NCBI RefSeq assembly: GCF_900111775.1
Contig: NZ_FOJJ01000001.1
Location: 434,001 to 498,000 of the forward strand
DNA length: 64,000 nt
From: Desulfuromonas acetexigens
GTDB lineage: Bacteria > Desulfobacterota > Desulfuromonadia > Desulfuromonadales > Trichloromonadaceae
Direction: 5' to 3'
Part shown: one piece after another, positions 37,410 to 46,773 of the stretch
Layout: each line of letters starts with the position of its first letter
Numbering within the stretch: the stretch's first letter is position 1
Notes under the pieces: generated by a model
Databases searched by the model: none
Told to the model about the DNA's origin: nothing
What the model saw: the letters and a program-made list of their open reading frames with translations, nothing else
Position numbers and translations under genes: made by a program

Positions 37410-38348
37410 TCAGGGAATCTCTTTAATATATAGATAGCCGGCGCCGTAGGTCGCCCCCTTCCCCAGATTGAGCAAAGCGGCGAGGCGCAGCAGCCAGAGC
37501 ACCTCCGCCAGCCCCTCCCCGCCGAGATCTAGTTTCCCCACCACCCCGCCGAGTTCCCGGGACTCTCCCCCTTCCTCATCCTCCAGCACCCGCCAGTCCC
37601 GCCAGCGCAGGCGTCCGCCCAACACCTCGACCCGGCGTGCGGCGTCAAGCAAGGGAGCGGGATCATCAAAAAGCTCCACCTCGCAGTGGGCATGCACCAT
37701 GGAACCGACGCGCCGCAAAATAAAGGGGAAGAGATTTTCCCAACCGGGACGAAAGAGGGGGCGGCCGTTGGCGAGCAGCCGTGCTGGGGTATGCAGGGTC
37801 AGACGTACCCTCTCCGGCACCGGCAGGCCGTCGAGCCACCAGTCGGCGCGGGTCAGCACCAGCGGCAGTGGGGCGGCGGAAGCCAGAGACCAGATCGGGG
37901 AGCGGTTGCCGGAAAGATCCTCGGCCAACACTGCATTCAGGGTGAAACGCCCCTGCCCCTGATCAATCCCCAGTTCGCCGAGGGCCAGCCACACGCGACA
38001 GAAAGAGGCGAGTTGCCGCACCCCACGCCCAAGGAGGAGCAGCGGCAATTCGAGGGATTCACCGGCGGCCAGCACGCGCGGCAGCTTGGCGGGCGGTTGC
38101 AGAACGAAGGCGGGGCCGGGACGCTGATAGCGGCGCTGTGCGTAAGGATCGGAAGAAACGGGGGGATCGAAGAGAGCTACGAAGGCCTCCGGCGCCAGAC
38201 CGGCACGCCGCGCCGCCCGCCGCAGTTCGCCGCGCAGACCCGGCAACATCGCCTCGCTAAAGGTGAAGTCCTCGCGAAATTCGAGCACTAAAAAGGCGCG
38301 AACGAATTCGATGCGCTCTCCCTGGGGGATGGGAAAAGGAGCGCTCAT
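37410..38348 (-). CDS. Orphan Cas6-like RAMP protein (CRISPR_Cas6/DUF2276 type)
   Basis: A 312-residue protein resembling the CRISPR precursor-RNA endoribonuclease Cas6. Family features: the N-terminal RPGPAFVLQPP (residues 76-86), LTLHTPARLLANGRP (about 183-197), RLRWRDWR near residue 250, LGGVVGKLDLGG, and the C-terminal glycine loop NLGKGATYGAG (294-304). From memory of the family, the DWxRYSSRQ stretch and the His before GKG are usually present; here the first reads DWRVLEDEEGG and the second position is Asn, so catalysis may be altered. HAH at 219-221 is a possible alternative. No array, Cas1/2 or effector gene lies nearby. It overlaps the upstream helical-repeat gene by 4 bases. Confidence 0.72.
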   Translation of the reverse strand: MSAPFPIPQGERIEFVRAFLVLEFREDFTFSEAMLPGLRGELRRAARRAGLAPEAFVALFDPPVSSDPYAQRRYQRPGPAFVLQPPAKLPRVLAAGESLELPLLLLGRGVRQLASFCRVWLALGELGIDQGQGRFTLNAVLAEDLSGNRSPIWSLASAAPLPLVLTRADWWLDGLPVPERVRLTLHTPARLLANGRPLFRPGWENLFPFILRRVGSMVHAHCEVELFDDPAPLLDAARRVEVLGGRLRWRDWRVLEDEEGGESRELGGVVGKLDLGGEGLAEVLWLLRLAALLNLGKGATYGAGYLYIKEIP

Positions 38349-39151
38349 GACCGCCGCCCCTGACTGCGTTTAGAAAATTCCTCTTCCACCAGACGCTTTT
38401 GACCGGGAGCCAGGCGCTTTGAAGCAAGCAGCCCGCGCAGGTCGGCGCTGGTGAGTCGCGGCAGATGGACGGTGAACCAGACCGCCGGGGTGCGGGGATT
38501 TTTCAGCAGGGCCAGGCGCACATTGGGGCGTTGTTGCCAGCGGGGATGGCGAGCGATGCAGGAGATCGTTTCGGGAGCGGCGGCGGGGCCGTTGAAAAAC
38601 TGGAGGATGGAGACCTCGCGCAGGCGATGGTTCTGGAGGCAGGCATCCATCAGGCGGATATCCCCTTCCTTGAGCAGGGCATCGACCAGGGTCGCCGTCC
38701 CCCGTCGGGCCAGGGTCAATTTGTTGCCGAGAGGAACGGTCGGTAGCCGCTGCAGGATGATCCGCTCGGCGGCAACCTTCTGATCGGGGGTCACCCCGGG
38801 GAGGTAGCAGATTTCCAGCAGTTCGAAAAGATAGAGCTGGCCGAGCAATCCTTGCAGCACCACGCCCGAGGTGCCGGGATTGCGGCTCAAGGCAACCTTG
38901 AGCCGGTGGCTCGACGCGACGACGGCGAGGCGGGAAATCTCCTTGAGCAGATCCTCGGAAAGATCCCGGCGTTTGAGCAGCGCCGACAGGTGTTCCTCGC
39001 CGAGGCGGGGATTTTTCAGCAAGGTTTGCAACACCTCACCCGAGGGGTCTTGCAGCAGTGAAAAGAGCTCCGTCCCGTCGGCGGTCAGCGCCCGATGCAG
39101 ACGTCGGGCCAGATCGACGCTGAAGGTCTGCTCCCCCCTCCGCTCGGCCAT
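38345..39151 (-). CDS. Helical-repeat protein partnered with the Cas6-like gene
   Basis: A 268-residue soluble protein made of amphipathic helices. A recurrent core can be seen: LLKNPRLGEEHLSALLKRRDL (about residues 44-64), ALSRNPGTSGVVLQGLLGQ (about 87-105), and LLKNPRTPAVWFTVHLPRLTSADL (about 214-240), each with an N-P turn as in leucine-rich-variant or HEAT-like repeats. No catalytic motif is seen. It follows tgt after 19 bases (GGGGAGGG site) and its stop overlaps the Cas6-like start (ATGA), so the two products are made together. A scaffold or RNA/protein-binding role is plausible but unproven. Confidence 0.7.
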   Translation of the reverse strand: MAERRGEQTFSVDLARRLHRALTADGTELFSLLQDPSGEVLQTLLKNPRLGEEHLSALLKRRDLSEDLLKEISRLAVVASSHRLKVALSRNPGTSGVVLQGLLGQLYLFELLEICYLPGVTPDQKVAAERIILQRLPTVPLGNKLTLARRGTATLVDALLKEGDIRLMDACLQNHRLREVSILQFFNGPAAAPETISCIARHPRWQQRPNVRLALLKNPRTPAVWFTVHLPRLTSADLRGLLASKRLAPGQKRLVEEEFSKRSQGRRS

Positions 39152-39170
39152 GGCTCATGCCCTCCCCTGC

Positions 39171-40292
39171 TTACTCGTCGCCAGCGCCGGAAAACCCGTA
39201 GCGACCGAGGAACTGAGCCTTGAAGGCCTTGAATTCGTTGCGTTCAATGGCGGCCCGGGTCTGCGCCATCATGTCCAGATAGAAATGGACATTGTGGATC
39301 GCCGAGAGAATCGCCGAGAGGATCTCGTTGGCGTTGAAGAGATGATGGAGATAGGCGCGGGTGAAGTTCCGGCAGCAATAGCAGGAGCAGGAGGCATCCA
39401 CCGGATAGAAGTCGCGCCGGTAGCGGCGATGGGTCAGGCGCAGCTTGCCGCGGCTGGTGAAGAGCGTGGCGCTGCGGGCGTAGCGGGTGGGAATCACGCA
39501 GTCGAACATGTCCATCCCCCGCTCGACGCTTTCGAGGATGTCCTCGGGCAGCCCGACCCCCATGAGATAGCGGGGTTTGTTTTCCGGCAGGAAGGGGGCG
39601 GTGTAATCGACGACCTTTTTGAGCAGTTCCAGCCCCTCGCCGACGCTGACCCCGCCGATGGCGTAGCCGGGGAAATCCATGGCGGTCAGGGCCTTGGCGC
39701 AGTCCCGGCGGAGATCATCGTAGACGCTCCCCTGAACGATGCCGAACAGGGCCTGATCCTTGCGCTTGTGCGCCTTCAGGCAATTTTCCGCCCAGCGCAG
39801 GGTCTTGCCGATCGACTTGGCGGCGTAGTCGTGGGTCGCCGGATAGGGAATACACTCATCGAAAGCCATGATGATGTCAGCACCGAGGGCGTTCTGGATG
39901 GCCATGGCCTCGGCCGGACCGAGAAAGATCTCGTTGCCGTTGACCTCGTGCTTGAAAAAGACTCCCTCTTCGGTGATCTTCTTTTTCGGCAGGGAAAAGA
40001 CCTGAAAGCCGCCGCTGTCGGTGAGAATCGGCTTCTTCCAGTTCATGAAGGCGTGCAGTCCACCGGCCTTTTCCACCAGCCCTTCGCCGGGGCGCAGATG
40101 TAGGTGGTAGGTGTTGGAGAGGATGATCTGGGCACCGGTCTCCTCGACCTGGGCCGGGGTCATCGCCTTCATCGCCGCGTGGGTGCCGACGGGCATGAAA
40201 ATCGGCGTCTCGATGACGCCGTGGGGGGTTTGCAGACGGCCGCGCCGGGCCGCGCTTTCGGAATCGGTGTTGAGCAGGGTGAACTGGAACAT
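39171..40292 (-). CDS. tgt: tRNA-guanine transglycosylase (queuine tRNA-ribosyltransferase)
   Basis: A 373-residue TIM-barrel enzyme that exchanges guanine-34 for preQ1 in tRNAs with GUN anticodons. The catalytic Asp is in ILTDSGGFQVFSL (about residue 90) and the second in MFDCVIPTRYARS (about 265). The zinc site is CSCYCCRNFTRAYLHH (about 305-320). The length matches bacterial Tgt. The ATG at 40292 directly opens the domain. It heads a tgt, helical-repeat, Cas6-like gene string. The usual neighbours queA, yajC and secD are not here. Confidence 0.96.
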   Translation of the reverse strand: MFQFTLLNTDSESAARRGRLQTPHGVIETPIFMPVGTHAAMKAMTPAQVEETGAQIILSNTYHLHLRPGEGLVEKAGGLHAFMNWKKPILTDSGGFQVFSLPKKKITEEGVFFKHEVNGNEIFLGPAEAMAIQNALGADIIMAFDECIPYPATHDYAAKSIGKTLRWAENCLKAHKRKDQALFGIVQGSVYDDLRRDCAKALTAMDFPGYAIGGVSVGEGLELLKKVVDYTAPFLPENKPRYLMGVGLPEDILESVERGMDMFDCVIPTRYARSATLFTSRGKLRLTHRRYRRDFYPVDASCSCYCCRNFTRAYLHHLFNANEILSAILSAIHNVHFYLDMMAQTRAAIERNEFKAFKAQFLGRYGFSGAGDE

Positions 40293-40325
40293 GGAGGGGA
40301 AAACTTTCCTGAAAATGGCGCCAGG

Positions 40326-41141
40326 CTATTCGAAAGCCACGATGAAGGCGCCGGGATAATTCATCTGTTCAAAATGGATACGGGCCGCTTCCGCTTCCTC
40401 GATGGAGCGGTAACGACCGGCGCGCACCCGGTAAAAACGCATGCCGTCGATGAGCTCTTCGCGCACATCCGCCGCGCCGACCTTGCTTTTCATCTCACCG
40501 GCGAGGCGCTGAGCGTTTTCCGGCAGGGTAAAGGCGGCGAGTTGTACCGCGTAACTGCCGATATCGTAGCTCGGCAGGGGTTGATAGCGCAGCTCTCCTT
40601 GGGCATCACGCACCTGGGTGCCGAGGGCCTCGACCCGCACCGGCGCGGTGCCGGGGCCGGCGACGCCGAGGGCGTGGGCGGCAGCGTAAGACAGATCGAT
40701 CAGCCGCCCCTTGACGAAGGGCCCCCGGTCGTTGACCCTTACCACCGCCTCGCGGTTGTTGCTGAGATTACGCACCTTGACAAAAACCCCCAGGGGCAGG
40801 GTTTTATGGGCGGCGGTCATGGCGTGCATGTCGTAGATCTCGCCGTTGCTCGTCTTGAGCCCGTGAAAATCGGCGCCGTACCAGCTGGCGATACCCTCCT
40901 CCACATAGCCGCGATGATCCAGCAGCGGGTCGTAACGCACCCCATTGACTGTGTAGGGGCGTTGATAGGGCTTGAGTTCCCGCGCTGAAACGGTGCGCGC
41001 CGGACTCTGAGGCGTGGCGCCGGGCGCGACCGTCACCGGCTCGTCATGGAGCACCCGCACGTCATAGCGCGGTCCGCCGCAGGCGGCCAGCGCCATAAAA
41101 ACTCCGCCCGACAGCAGGCAAAAAATAGTCCATTTTATCAT
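40326..41141 (-). CDS. rlpA: RlpA-like septal lytic transglycosylase lipoprotein with SPOR domain
   Basis: A 271-residue envelope protein. The signal ends with lipobox LAAC at residues 18-21. The double-psi beta-barrel domain (about residues 80-170) shows GIASWYGADFHGLKTSNGEIYDMHAMTAAHKTLPLG, then VRVNDRGPFVKGRLIDLSYAAA with the catalytic Asp. A C-terminal SPOR domain (about 195-270) binds denuded peptidoglycan at the septum. It cuts naked glycan strands during division. It begins 20 bases after the HEGAH lipoprotein stops and precedes tgt. Confidence 0.93.
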   Translation of the reverse strand: MIKWTIFCLLSGGVFMALAACGGPRYDVRVLHDEPVTVAPGATPQSPARTVSARELKPYQRPYTVNGVRYDPLLDHRGYVEEGIASWYGADFHGLKTSNGEIYDMHAMTAAHKTLPLGVFVKVRNLSNNREAVVRVNDRGPFVKGRLIDLSYAAAHALGVAGPGTAPVRVEALGTQVRDAQGELRYQPLPSYDIGSYAVQLAAFTLPENAQRLAGEMKSKVGAADVREELIDGMRFYRVRAGRYRSIEEAEAARIHFEQMNYPGAFIVAFE

Positions 41142-41161
41142 TTGTCTTTACCTGATTGGGG

Positions 41162-42043
41162 TCAGGGTTCGATCCCCGGATGAGCGGCCCCGGACTCTTC
41201 CGGCGGCGATTCGTCATCGACCCCGGCCGCCTTGATCCGTCCGACGATATGCCCGGGAATGGCGACGGCCGCCATGACTCCCAACTGCACGGGATAGGCG
41301 ACCGGGCCGAACCAAGAGGCGGCACTCAGCCCCTCGCCGGCAATGTAGGTACCGTAGGCGGGATAGAGCACCCGGTAGTCGTCCTTCCGTTCCTCGCGCT
41401 CATCCCGGTCGTAATGGAAGCCGAGGGTGTCACCGGTAGCGAGCCCCTCCTGATGCAGCGGCACCAGCGGCAACATGCGCAGAAAGGCATACCAGCCCTT
41501 GTATTCCCGCTGGGCGAAGTCCTTGGCATGCGCTCCCTCGTGCAGGGCGATGGAGGCGTGATCCGAATAGAGGTTGATGGTGTTGGTGAAGGGATTGTAG
41601 TGATCCCCGCCAAAGACCCGTCCCGGGAAGATGGTATAGGAAACGGTCGTCAGCACTCCCAGGGTGTAACGCCAGAAGCCCCCGACCTCACGATTGCGCA
41701 CGAGGCGCGACCATTCGCCGCCAGGAGCGTATTCGTTGATGCGCACCTTGACGTTGGCGAGATCGTTAGCGACCAGGTAGTCCCGCAAATGCCCTTCGGT
41801 TTCCGGGGAAATATCGTGATTTTCGATGCGCCAGTTCCAGAGAATGAGTTTGGACGGCAGACTGAAAAGGTAATGACCGAGGCCGTCGACGAAGGCGTTG
41901 GGGCGGCCGCGATGGACCTGTTCCTCACCAGTGCGCAAGGCGAGAACGTCTCCCCCTTCCACCTCTTGCGTATAGGTATAAGGGACCGCCATGCAACCGG
42001 AAAAGAGCGTCAGCGTCAAGAGCAGCATTACCAGACGGATCAT
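41162..42043 (-). CDS. Putative zinc-site (HEGAH) lipoprotein of unknown function
   Basis: A 293-residue protein with a lipoprotein signal (lipobox LFSGC, Cys17). The mature part is about 275 residues with a HExxH-like site, HEGAHAKDF, at residues 168-172, followed 28 residues later by HQEGLATGDTLGFHYDRDERE, which could supply a third ligand. This suggests a gluzincin-type metallopeptidase, or a non-enzymatic zinc-binding protein; I cannot name a family. The last third has a hydrophobic, glycine-rich segment (GPVAYPVQLGVMAAVAIPGHIVG) that may insert into a membrane. It precedes rlpA, so it may act at the envelope. Confidence 0.7.
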   Translation of the reverse strand: MIRLVMLLLTLTLFSGCMAVPYTYTQEVEGGDVLALRTGEEQVHRGRPNAFVDGLGHYLFSLPSKLILWNWRIENHDISPETEGHLRDYLVANDLANVKVRINEYAPGGEWSRLVRNREVGGFWRYTLGVLTTVSYTIFPGRVFGGDHYNPFTNTINLYSDHASIALHEGAHAKDFAQREYKGWYAFLRMLPLVPLHQEGLATGDTLGFHYDRDEREERKDDYRVLYPAYGTYIAGEGLSAASWFGPVAYPVQLGVMAAVAIPGHIVGRIKAAGVDDESPPEESGAAHPGIEP

Positions 42044-42109
42044 CTCATCCTCCCCCTATTGCCGAACTTCCACTCAAAAAAACAGGAAAATCCCAACGTG
42101 CCAAGGAAA

Positions 42110-42141
42110 CCAGGGCGGTGGCCACCGGCCCGCCGCCCTGG
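42110..42141 (-). terminator. Intrinsic terminator after accA
   Basis: A 9-bp stem (CCAGGGCGG at 42110-42118 with CCGCCCTGG at 42133-42141) and a GC-rich loop are followed on the minus strand by TTTCCTTGG. It lies 124 bases past the accA stop in the 221-base gap before the HEGAH lipoprotein. Nothing else in that gap looks like a gene; a 19-codon reading from about 42243 has no recognisable product. Confidence 0.65.
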
Positions 42142-42264
42142 AATGTCAGCTCTTCGACTTCGCATTTTTCATCGACAGTGGAACAATGGGTGACTCATTC
42201 AAGCAGATCGAGACCGACCACGGCCAATTTCCCCGGCCCCTCCCCGGCCACCATGGCTCGGTCC

Positions 42265-43218
42265 CTATTCCTTCACCCGGGACATGGCGCGGAACTTCTG
42301 ATAGCGCTGCTCGACCAGTTCCTCGGCGGTCAGACTCTTGAGTTCATTGAGATGCTTCTTGAGGTACCGTTTGATGTTGGCGGCGGCCTCACGCGGGTTG
42401 TTGTGCGCCCCGCCGAGAGGTTCGGGGATGACGTCGTCAATGACGCAGCCGAGCTCGGCGATGTCGGTGGCGGTGAGTTTGAGCGCCTCGGCGGCCTGCG
42501 GCCCCATGGCGCCGTCGCTCCAGAGAATGGCCGCGCAACCTTCCGGGGAAATAACGGCGTAGACCGAGTATTCCATCATCATCACCCGGTTGCCAACGGC
42601 GATGGCGAGAGCGCCGCCCGAACCGCCCTCGCCGGTGACGGTGACGATCACCGGCACGGTCAGCGCCGCCATCTCCCGCAGGTTGCGGGCAATGGCCTCG
42701 GCCTGGCCGCGCTCCTCGGCGCCGATGCCGGGAAAGGCGCCGGGGGTGTCGACAAAGGTGAAGATCGGCAGATTGAACTGCTCGGCCATCTGCATGACCC
42801 GCAGCGCCTTGCGGTAGCCTTCGGGGTTGGGCATGCCGAAGTTGCGGTAGACCTTCTCCTTGGTGTCCCGCCCCTTCTGATGGCCGATCACCGCGCAGGG
42901 TTCGCCGTCGAGGCGGGCGAAGCCGCAGACCAGGGCCGGGTCGTCACGAAAGTTGCGGTCGCCGTGCACCTCGAACCAGTCGGTGAAGATGTACTCGACG
43001 TAATCGAGGGTAAAGGGCCGGTTCATGTGCCGGGCGAGCTGGGTGCGCTGCCAGCGGGTCAACTTGGAGAAAATTTCCTCGCGCAGCTTGGCGGCCTTCT
43101 TTTCCAGCTTGAGGATGTCGCCGGCGAAGTCGACCTTTTCCGTGGAAAATTCCCGCAAGTCGCGGATTTTCTGCTCCAGCTCGACCAGGGGCTTTTCGAA
43201 ATCGAGATAAAACTGCAT
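42265..43218 (-). CDS. accA: Acetyl-CoA carboxylase carboxyltransferase, alpha subunit
   Basis: A 317-residue crotonase-fold subunit that, with AccD, transfers carboxyl from biotin to acetyl-CoA, the first step of fatty-acid synthesis. The start [18 protein letters not shown], the coiled region, and the core [32 protein letters not shown] and [15 protein letters not shown] match the family. The frame opens 18 codons further upstream, but AGGAG lies eight bases before the ATG at 43218 and length then fits. AccD is not in the window. It follows dnaE by 84 bases, the common dnaE-accA order. Confidence 0.96.
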   Translation of the reverse strand: MQFYLDFEKPLVELEQKIRDLREFSTEKVDFAGDILKLEKKAAKLREEIFSKLTRWQRTQLARHMNRPFTLDYVEYIFTDWFEVHGDRNFRDDPALVCGFARLDGEPCAVIGHQKGRDTKEKVYRNFGMPNPEGYRKALRVMQMAEQFNLPIFTFVDTPGAFPGIGAEERGQAEAIARNLREMAALTVPVIVTVTGEGGSGGALAIAVGNRVMMMEYSVYAVISPEGCAAILWSDGAMGPQAAEALKLTATDIAELGCVIDDVIPEPLGGAHNNPREAAANIKRYLKKHLNELKSLTAEELVEQRYQKFRAMSRVKE

Positions 43219-43302
43219 CGCTGTAGCTCCTGCCAAAATACGGTTTTCAATAGAAAACCTTAGTATATCCAAGAGGATGGATCAAGGCAATGAAACGCCC
43301 GA

Positions 43303-46300
43303 TCACTCGAAAGTGACGACATTATAGCCAAACAACTTCTCGGCGGCATCCATTATTTCATCAGAGGCCGAGACTTTCTGGGATTCGGGCAGACCGATGA
43401 CGGTTTCGCTGCGGTTGGGAATGACCAGATGCAGCAGCACGTCGCAACTCCCCCGATGGCGATCGATGATATCCTTGAGCGCCGTCAGTTGCCCTTCGGT
43501 GAGACCCGGCGTGGTCAACCGGAAATGGACCTTCTTCGTCAGCCGCTCCTTGACCTCGCGCAGGGGGAGCACCTCCGTCGCCAGCAGCTTGCAGGATTCT
43601 TCCCCCACATCCAGAGTGCCGCTCACCAACAGCGGCTCCTCCCCCTTGAGCAGTTCCATGGCGGCCTGATAGGTCTCGGGAAAGACCACCATTTCGACGA
43701 AACCGGAAAGATCCTCCAGGGTGACGAAGGCCATGCGGTCCCCTTTTTTGGTGGTCAGCTCCTTGAGGCCGGCGACGATGCCGCAGACCTTGACCTCCGA
43801 CTTGTCCGGGCGCTCGTGCAGTCCGGCGGTGTCGCAGGTGGCGAAACGCTTGATCGCGGCGCTGTGCCGGGCCAGGGGATGGCCGGTGATGTAGAAGCCG
43901 AGGGCTTCCTTCTCGAAGCCGAGCAGGACGTTCTCCGGCCACTCATCGATATCGGGAAGCTTGCCGTAGCCGTTCCCTTTGTGGTTGACGATCTCCGCCG
44001 TGCCGAAGAGAGACTCCTGCCCCTGCTCCTTTTCCCGCTGCACCTTCTGGCCGATCTCCATGGACTCTTCAAGCACCACCATGAGCTGGGAGCGCCGGGC
44101 TTTCAGGGAATCGAAGGCCCCGCAGCGGATCAGGGCCTCGACCACCTTCTTGTTGACCTTACGCAGATCGACCTTTTCACAGAAATCCTGCAAAGAGGTG
44201 TATTCCCCCTTGGATCGCTCCTCGATGATCGATTCGAGGGCCGCCGAGCCGACCCCCTTGACCGCGCCGAGTCCGAAGCGGATGGAGTTGCCGTGCACGG
44301 TGAAGGTGCGGTCCGAGGCGTTGATGTCCGGGGGAAGCACCTCGACCCCCATGGCACGTACCTCGGCGATGTTCTTGATGACCTTGTCGGTGTTCTCCAT
44401 GTCCTCGGTCAGAAGCGCGGCCATGAATTCCACCGGATAGTGGGCCTTGAGGTAGGCGGTGTGGTAGGCAACCAGGGCGTAGGCGGCCGAGTGAGATTTG
44501 TTGAAGCCGTAGGCGGCGAACTTCTCCATCAGGTCGAAGACGGCTTCCGCCTTCTTGATATCGAGCTTGTTCGCCTTCGCCCCGGCCATGAACTTTTCCC
44601 GCTCCTTGGCCATCTCCTCGGGTTTCTTCTTGCCCATGGCGCGACGCAGCAAGTCGGCGCCGCCGAGGCTGTAGTTGCCCAGCACCTGGGCGATGAGCAT
44701 GACCTGCTCCTGGTAGACGATAACCCCGTAGGTGTCCTTGAGGATCGGTTCCAGTTGCGGGAAGGGGTAATCGAAGCTCTCCTGGCCGTGCTTACGCTTG
44801 ATGAAGGAGTCGACCATCCCCGAGCCGAGGGGGCCAGGGCGGTAAAGGGCGACCATGGCGATCAGGTCTTCGAAGCAGGAGGGTTTGAGCTTGATCAGAT
44901 ATTCTTTCATCCCCGAGGATTCGAGCTGGAAGACGCCCGTCGTCTCCCCCTTGGAGAGCAGCTCGTAAGATTTCTGGTCGTCATCGCGGATCAGACGCAA
45001 ATCGAAGTCGGGGGCTTTGCCCGAGCGCACCAGGCGCACCGCGTTGTCGATAACGGTCAGGGTTTTCAGACCGAGAAAGTCGAACTTGACCAGCCCGATC
45101 TTCTCCACGTAACTCATGGCGAACTGGGTGACCTGGCCTCCCGACTTGGGGTCGGTGTAGAGGGGCAGATATTCGGTCAGCGCCTTGGGCGTCACCACCA
45201 CCCCAGCGGCGTGGGTGGAGGCGTGGCGGGTCAGCCCCTCCAGGGCCAGGGCGACGTTGAAAAGCTCCTTGATCTTGGCATCCTTGTCGATCAACTCCTT
45301 CAGCTTGGGCTCCTGGGCGAGGGAGTCCTTGAGGGTGATGTTGAGGATGCCGGGGATCAGCTTGGCGATCTTGTCGGTCTCGGCGAAGGACATGTTCAGC
45401 GCCCGGCCGACGTCGCGGATGACCCCCTTGGCCTGCATGGTGCCGAAGGTGATGATCTGAGCGACATTCGCTTCGCCGTAGCGCTGACGCACATAGTCGA
45501 TGACCCGCTCCCGGCCATAGATGCAGAAGTCGACGTCGATATCGGGCATCGACACGCGCTCGGGATTGAGGAAGCGCTCGAAGAGCAGGTTGTAGGGCAT
45601 CGGATCGATGTCGGTGATGCGGATGGCGAAGGCCACCAGGCTGCCGGCGGCGCTGCCGCGCCCGGGACCGACCGGGATGTCGTGATCCTTGCCCCAGTTG
45701 ATAAAGTCGGCGACGATGAGGAAATAGCCGGGAAAGCCCATCTGCTTGATACAGTCGAGTTCCGTCTCCAGTCGCTCGCGGTAACGGGTCTCATCCTCGG
45801 CGGTCAGTTCGCGCAGCTTGCGGATGTCGGCCAGACGCTCATCCAGGCCCTTACGGGACATCTCGGCCAGAACCTCGTCAAGGGTCTGCTCGGCGGGCTT
45901 TTCGTACTGGGGGAAGTGGTAGGTCTTGAAGTCGAGTTCCAGATTGCAGCGCTGGGCGATCTCCACCGTATTGGCCAGAGCCTGCGGATACTCCTTGAAA
46001 AGCGCCGCCATCTCGCCCGGGGTCTTGACGTAGAACTCGTCGTTGGAAAAGCGCATGCGCTTGTCGTCGTCCATGGTCTTGCCGGTCTGAATACAGAGCA
46101 GCACCTCATGGGCGTGAGCCGACTCGCGGGTCAGATAGTGACAGTCGTTGGTCGCCACCAGCGGCAACGACAGTTCCTTGGCGATTTCGATCAAGCCCCG
46201 ATTGACCGGGGTCTGTTCGGGAATGAAGTTTTCCTGGAGTTCGAGATAAAGCCGGTTGTTGTCGAAGATCTCAGACATCTGCCGGGTGCGCGCCAGGGCC

Positions 46301-46773
46301 TCGTCCATGCGTCCGGCGCCGAGCAGCACGGGAATCTCCCCGCCCAGGCAGGCGGTCATGGCGATCAGCCCTTCATTGTTCTCGCGCAGCAGCTCCCAGT
46401 CGATGCGGGGGCGATAGTAAAAACCTTCGCGGTAACCGGCGGAAACCAGCCGACAGAGATTGCGGTAGCCGGCGAGGTTTTTACAGAGCAGAACGTAGTG
46501 ATACGAGGCCTCGGACGAGCCCCGGGCGTTGGTCTTCTCGAACCGGCTGCCGGGGGCGATATAGACCTCGCAGCCGATGATCGGCTTGATCCCGGCGGCA
46601 ACCGCCTTGGTGTAGAACTCGATGGCGCCGAACATGTTGCCGTGGTCGGTCACGGCCACCGCCGGCATCCTGTATTCCTTGACCCGCTCGATCAGGTCGG
46701 GAATCTTGATCGCCCCATCGAGCAGGCTGTATTGGCTATGCAGGTGTAGATGAACGAAATTGGTATGTTCCAT
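43303..46773 (-). CDS. dnaE: DNA polymerase III alpha subunit
   Basis: A 1,156-residue replicative polymerase of the DnaE1 type. The N-terminal PHP domain (about residues 1-275) begins FVHLHLHSQYSLLDGA and includes AVTDHGNMFGAIEFYT. The palm has the catalytic aspartates in MPDIDVDFC (about 405), the thumb and fingers follow (GLTRHASTHAAGVVV, ETTGVFQLESSGMKEYL, YRPGPLGSGM), then a tandem helix-hairpin-helix region and an OB domain near the C-terminus (CGIVAGLKELTTKKGDRMAFVTLED). It should be cotranscribed with accA downstream. The ATG at 46773 opens directly on the PHP domain. Confidence 0.97.
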   Translation of the reverse strand: MEHTNFVHLHLHSQYSLLDGAIKIPDLIERVKEYRMPAVAVTDHGNMFGAIEFYTKAVAAGIKPIIGCEVYIAPGSRFEKTNARGSSEASYHYVLLCKNLAGYRNLCRLVSAGYREGFYYRPRIDWELLRENNEGLIAMTACLGGEIPVLLGAGRMDEALARTRQMSEIFDNNRLYLELQENFIPEQTPVNRGLIEIAKELSLPLVATNDCHYLTRESAHAHEVLLCIQTGKTMDDDKRMRFSNDEFYVKTPGEMAALFKEYPQALANTVEIAQRCNLELDFKTYHFPQYEKPAEQTLDEVLAEMSRKGLDERLADIRKLRELTAEDETRYRERLETELDCIKQMGFPGYFLIVADFINWGKDHDIPVGPGRGSAAGSLVAFAIRITDIDPMPYNLLFERFLNPERVSMPDIDVDFCIYGRERVIDYVRQRYGEANVAQIITFGTMQAKGVIRDVGRALNMSFAETDKIAKLIPGILNITLKDSLAQEPKLKELIDKDAKIKELFNVALALEGLTRHASTHAAGVVVTPKALTEYLPLYTDPKSGGQVTQFAMSYVEKIGLVKFDFLGLKTLTVIDNAVRLVRSGKAPDFDLRLIRDDDQKSYELLSKGETTGVFQLESSGMKEYLIKLKPSCFEDLIAMVALYRPGPLGSGMVDSFIKRKHGQESFDYPFPQLEPILKDTYGVIVYQEQVMLIAQVLGNYSLGGADLLRRAMGKKKPEEMAKEREKFMAGAKANKLDIKKAEAVFDLMEKFAAYGFNKSHSAAYALVAYHTAYLKAHYPVEFMAALLTEDMENTDKVIKNIAEVRAMGVEVLPPDINASDRTFTVHGNSIRFGLGAVKGVGSAALESIIEERSKGEYTSLQDFCEKVDLRKVNKKVVEALIRCGAFDSLKARRSQLMVVLEESMEIGQKVQREKEQGQESLFGTAEIVNHKGNGYGKLPDIDEWPENVLLGFEKEALGFYITGHPLARHSAAIKRFATCDTAGLHERPDKSEVKVCGIVAGLKELTTKKGDRMAFVTLEDLSGFVEMVVFPETYQAAMELLKGEEPLLVSGTLDVGEESCKLLATEVLPLREVKERLTKKVHFRLTTPGLTEGQLTALKDIIDRHRGSCDVLLHLVIPNRSETVIGLPESQKVSASDEIMDAAEKLFGYNVVTFE

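Noticed and set aside
37000-40000. Possible CRISPR array near the Cas6-like gene
   Set aside because: No regularly spaced direct repeats of 24-40 bases with unique spacers were seen around the gene, and intergenic spaces there are under 70 bases.
42044-42264. Small reading frames between accA and the HEGAH lipoprotein
   Set aside because: Frames are under 40 codons with no recognisable product, and the region contains the accA terminator.
43429-46749. A plus-strand open frame of 1,106 codons opposite dnaE
   Set aside because: It is an antisense shadow caused by high G+C; the minus strand encodes a complete DnaE with all motifs, and the translated antisense frame has no recognisable domain.
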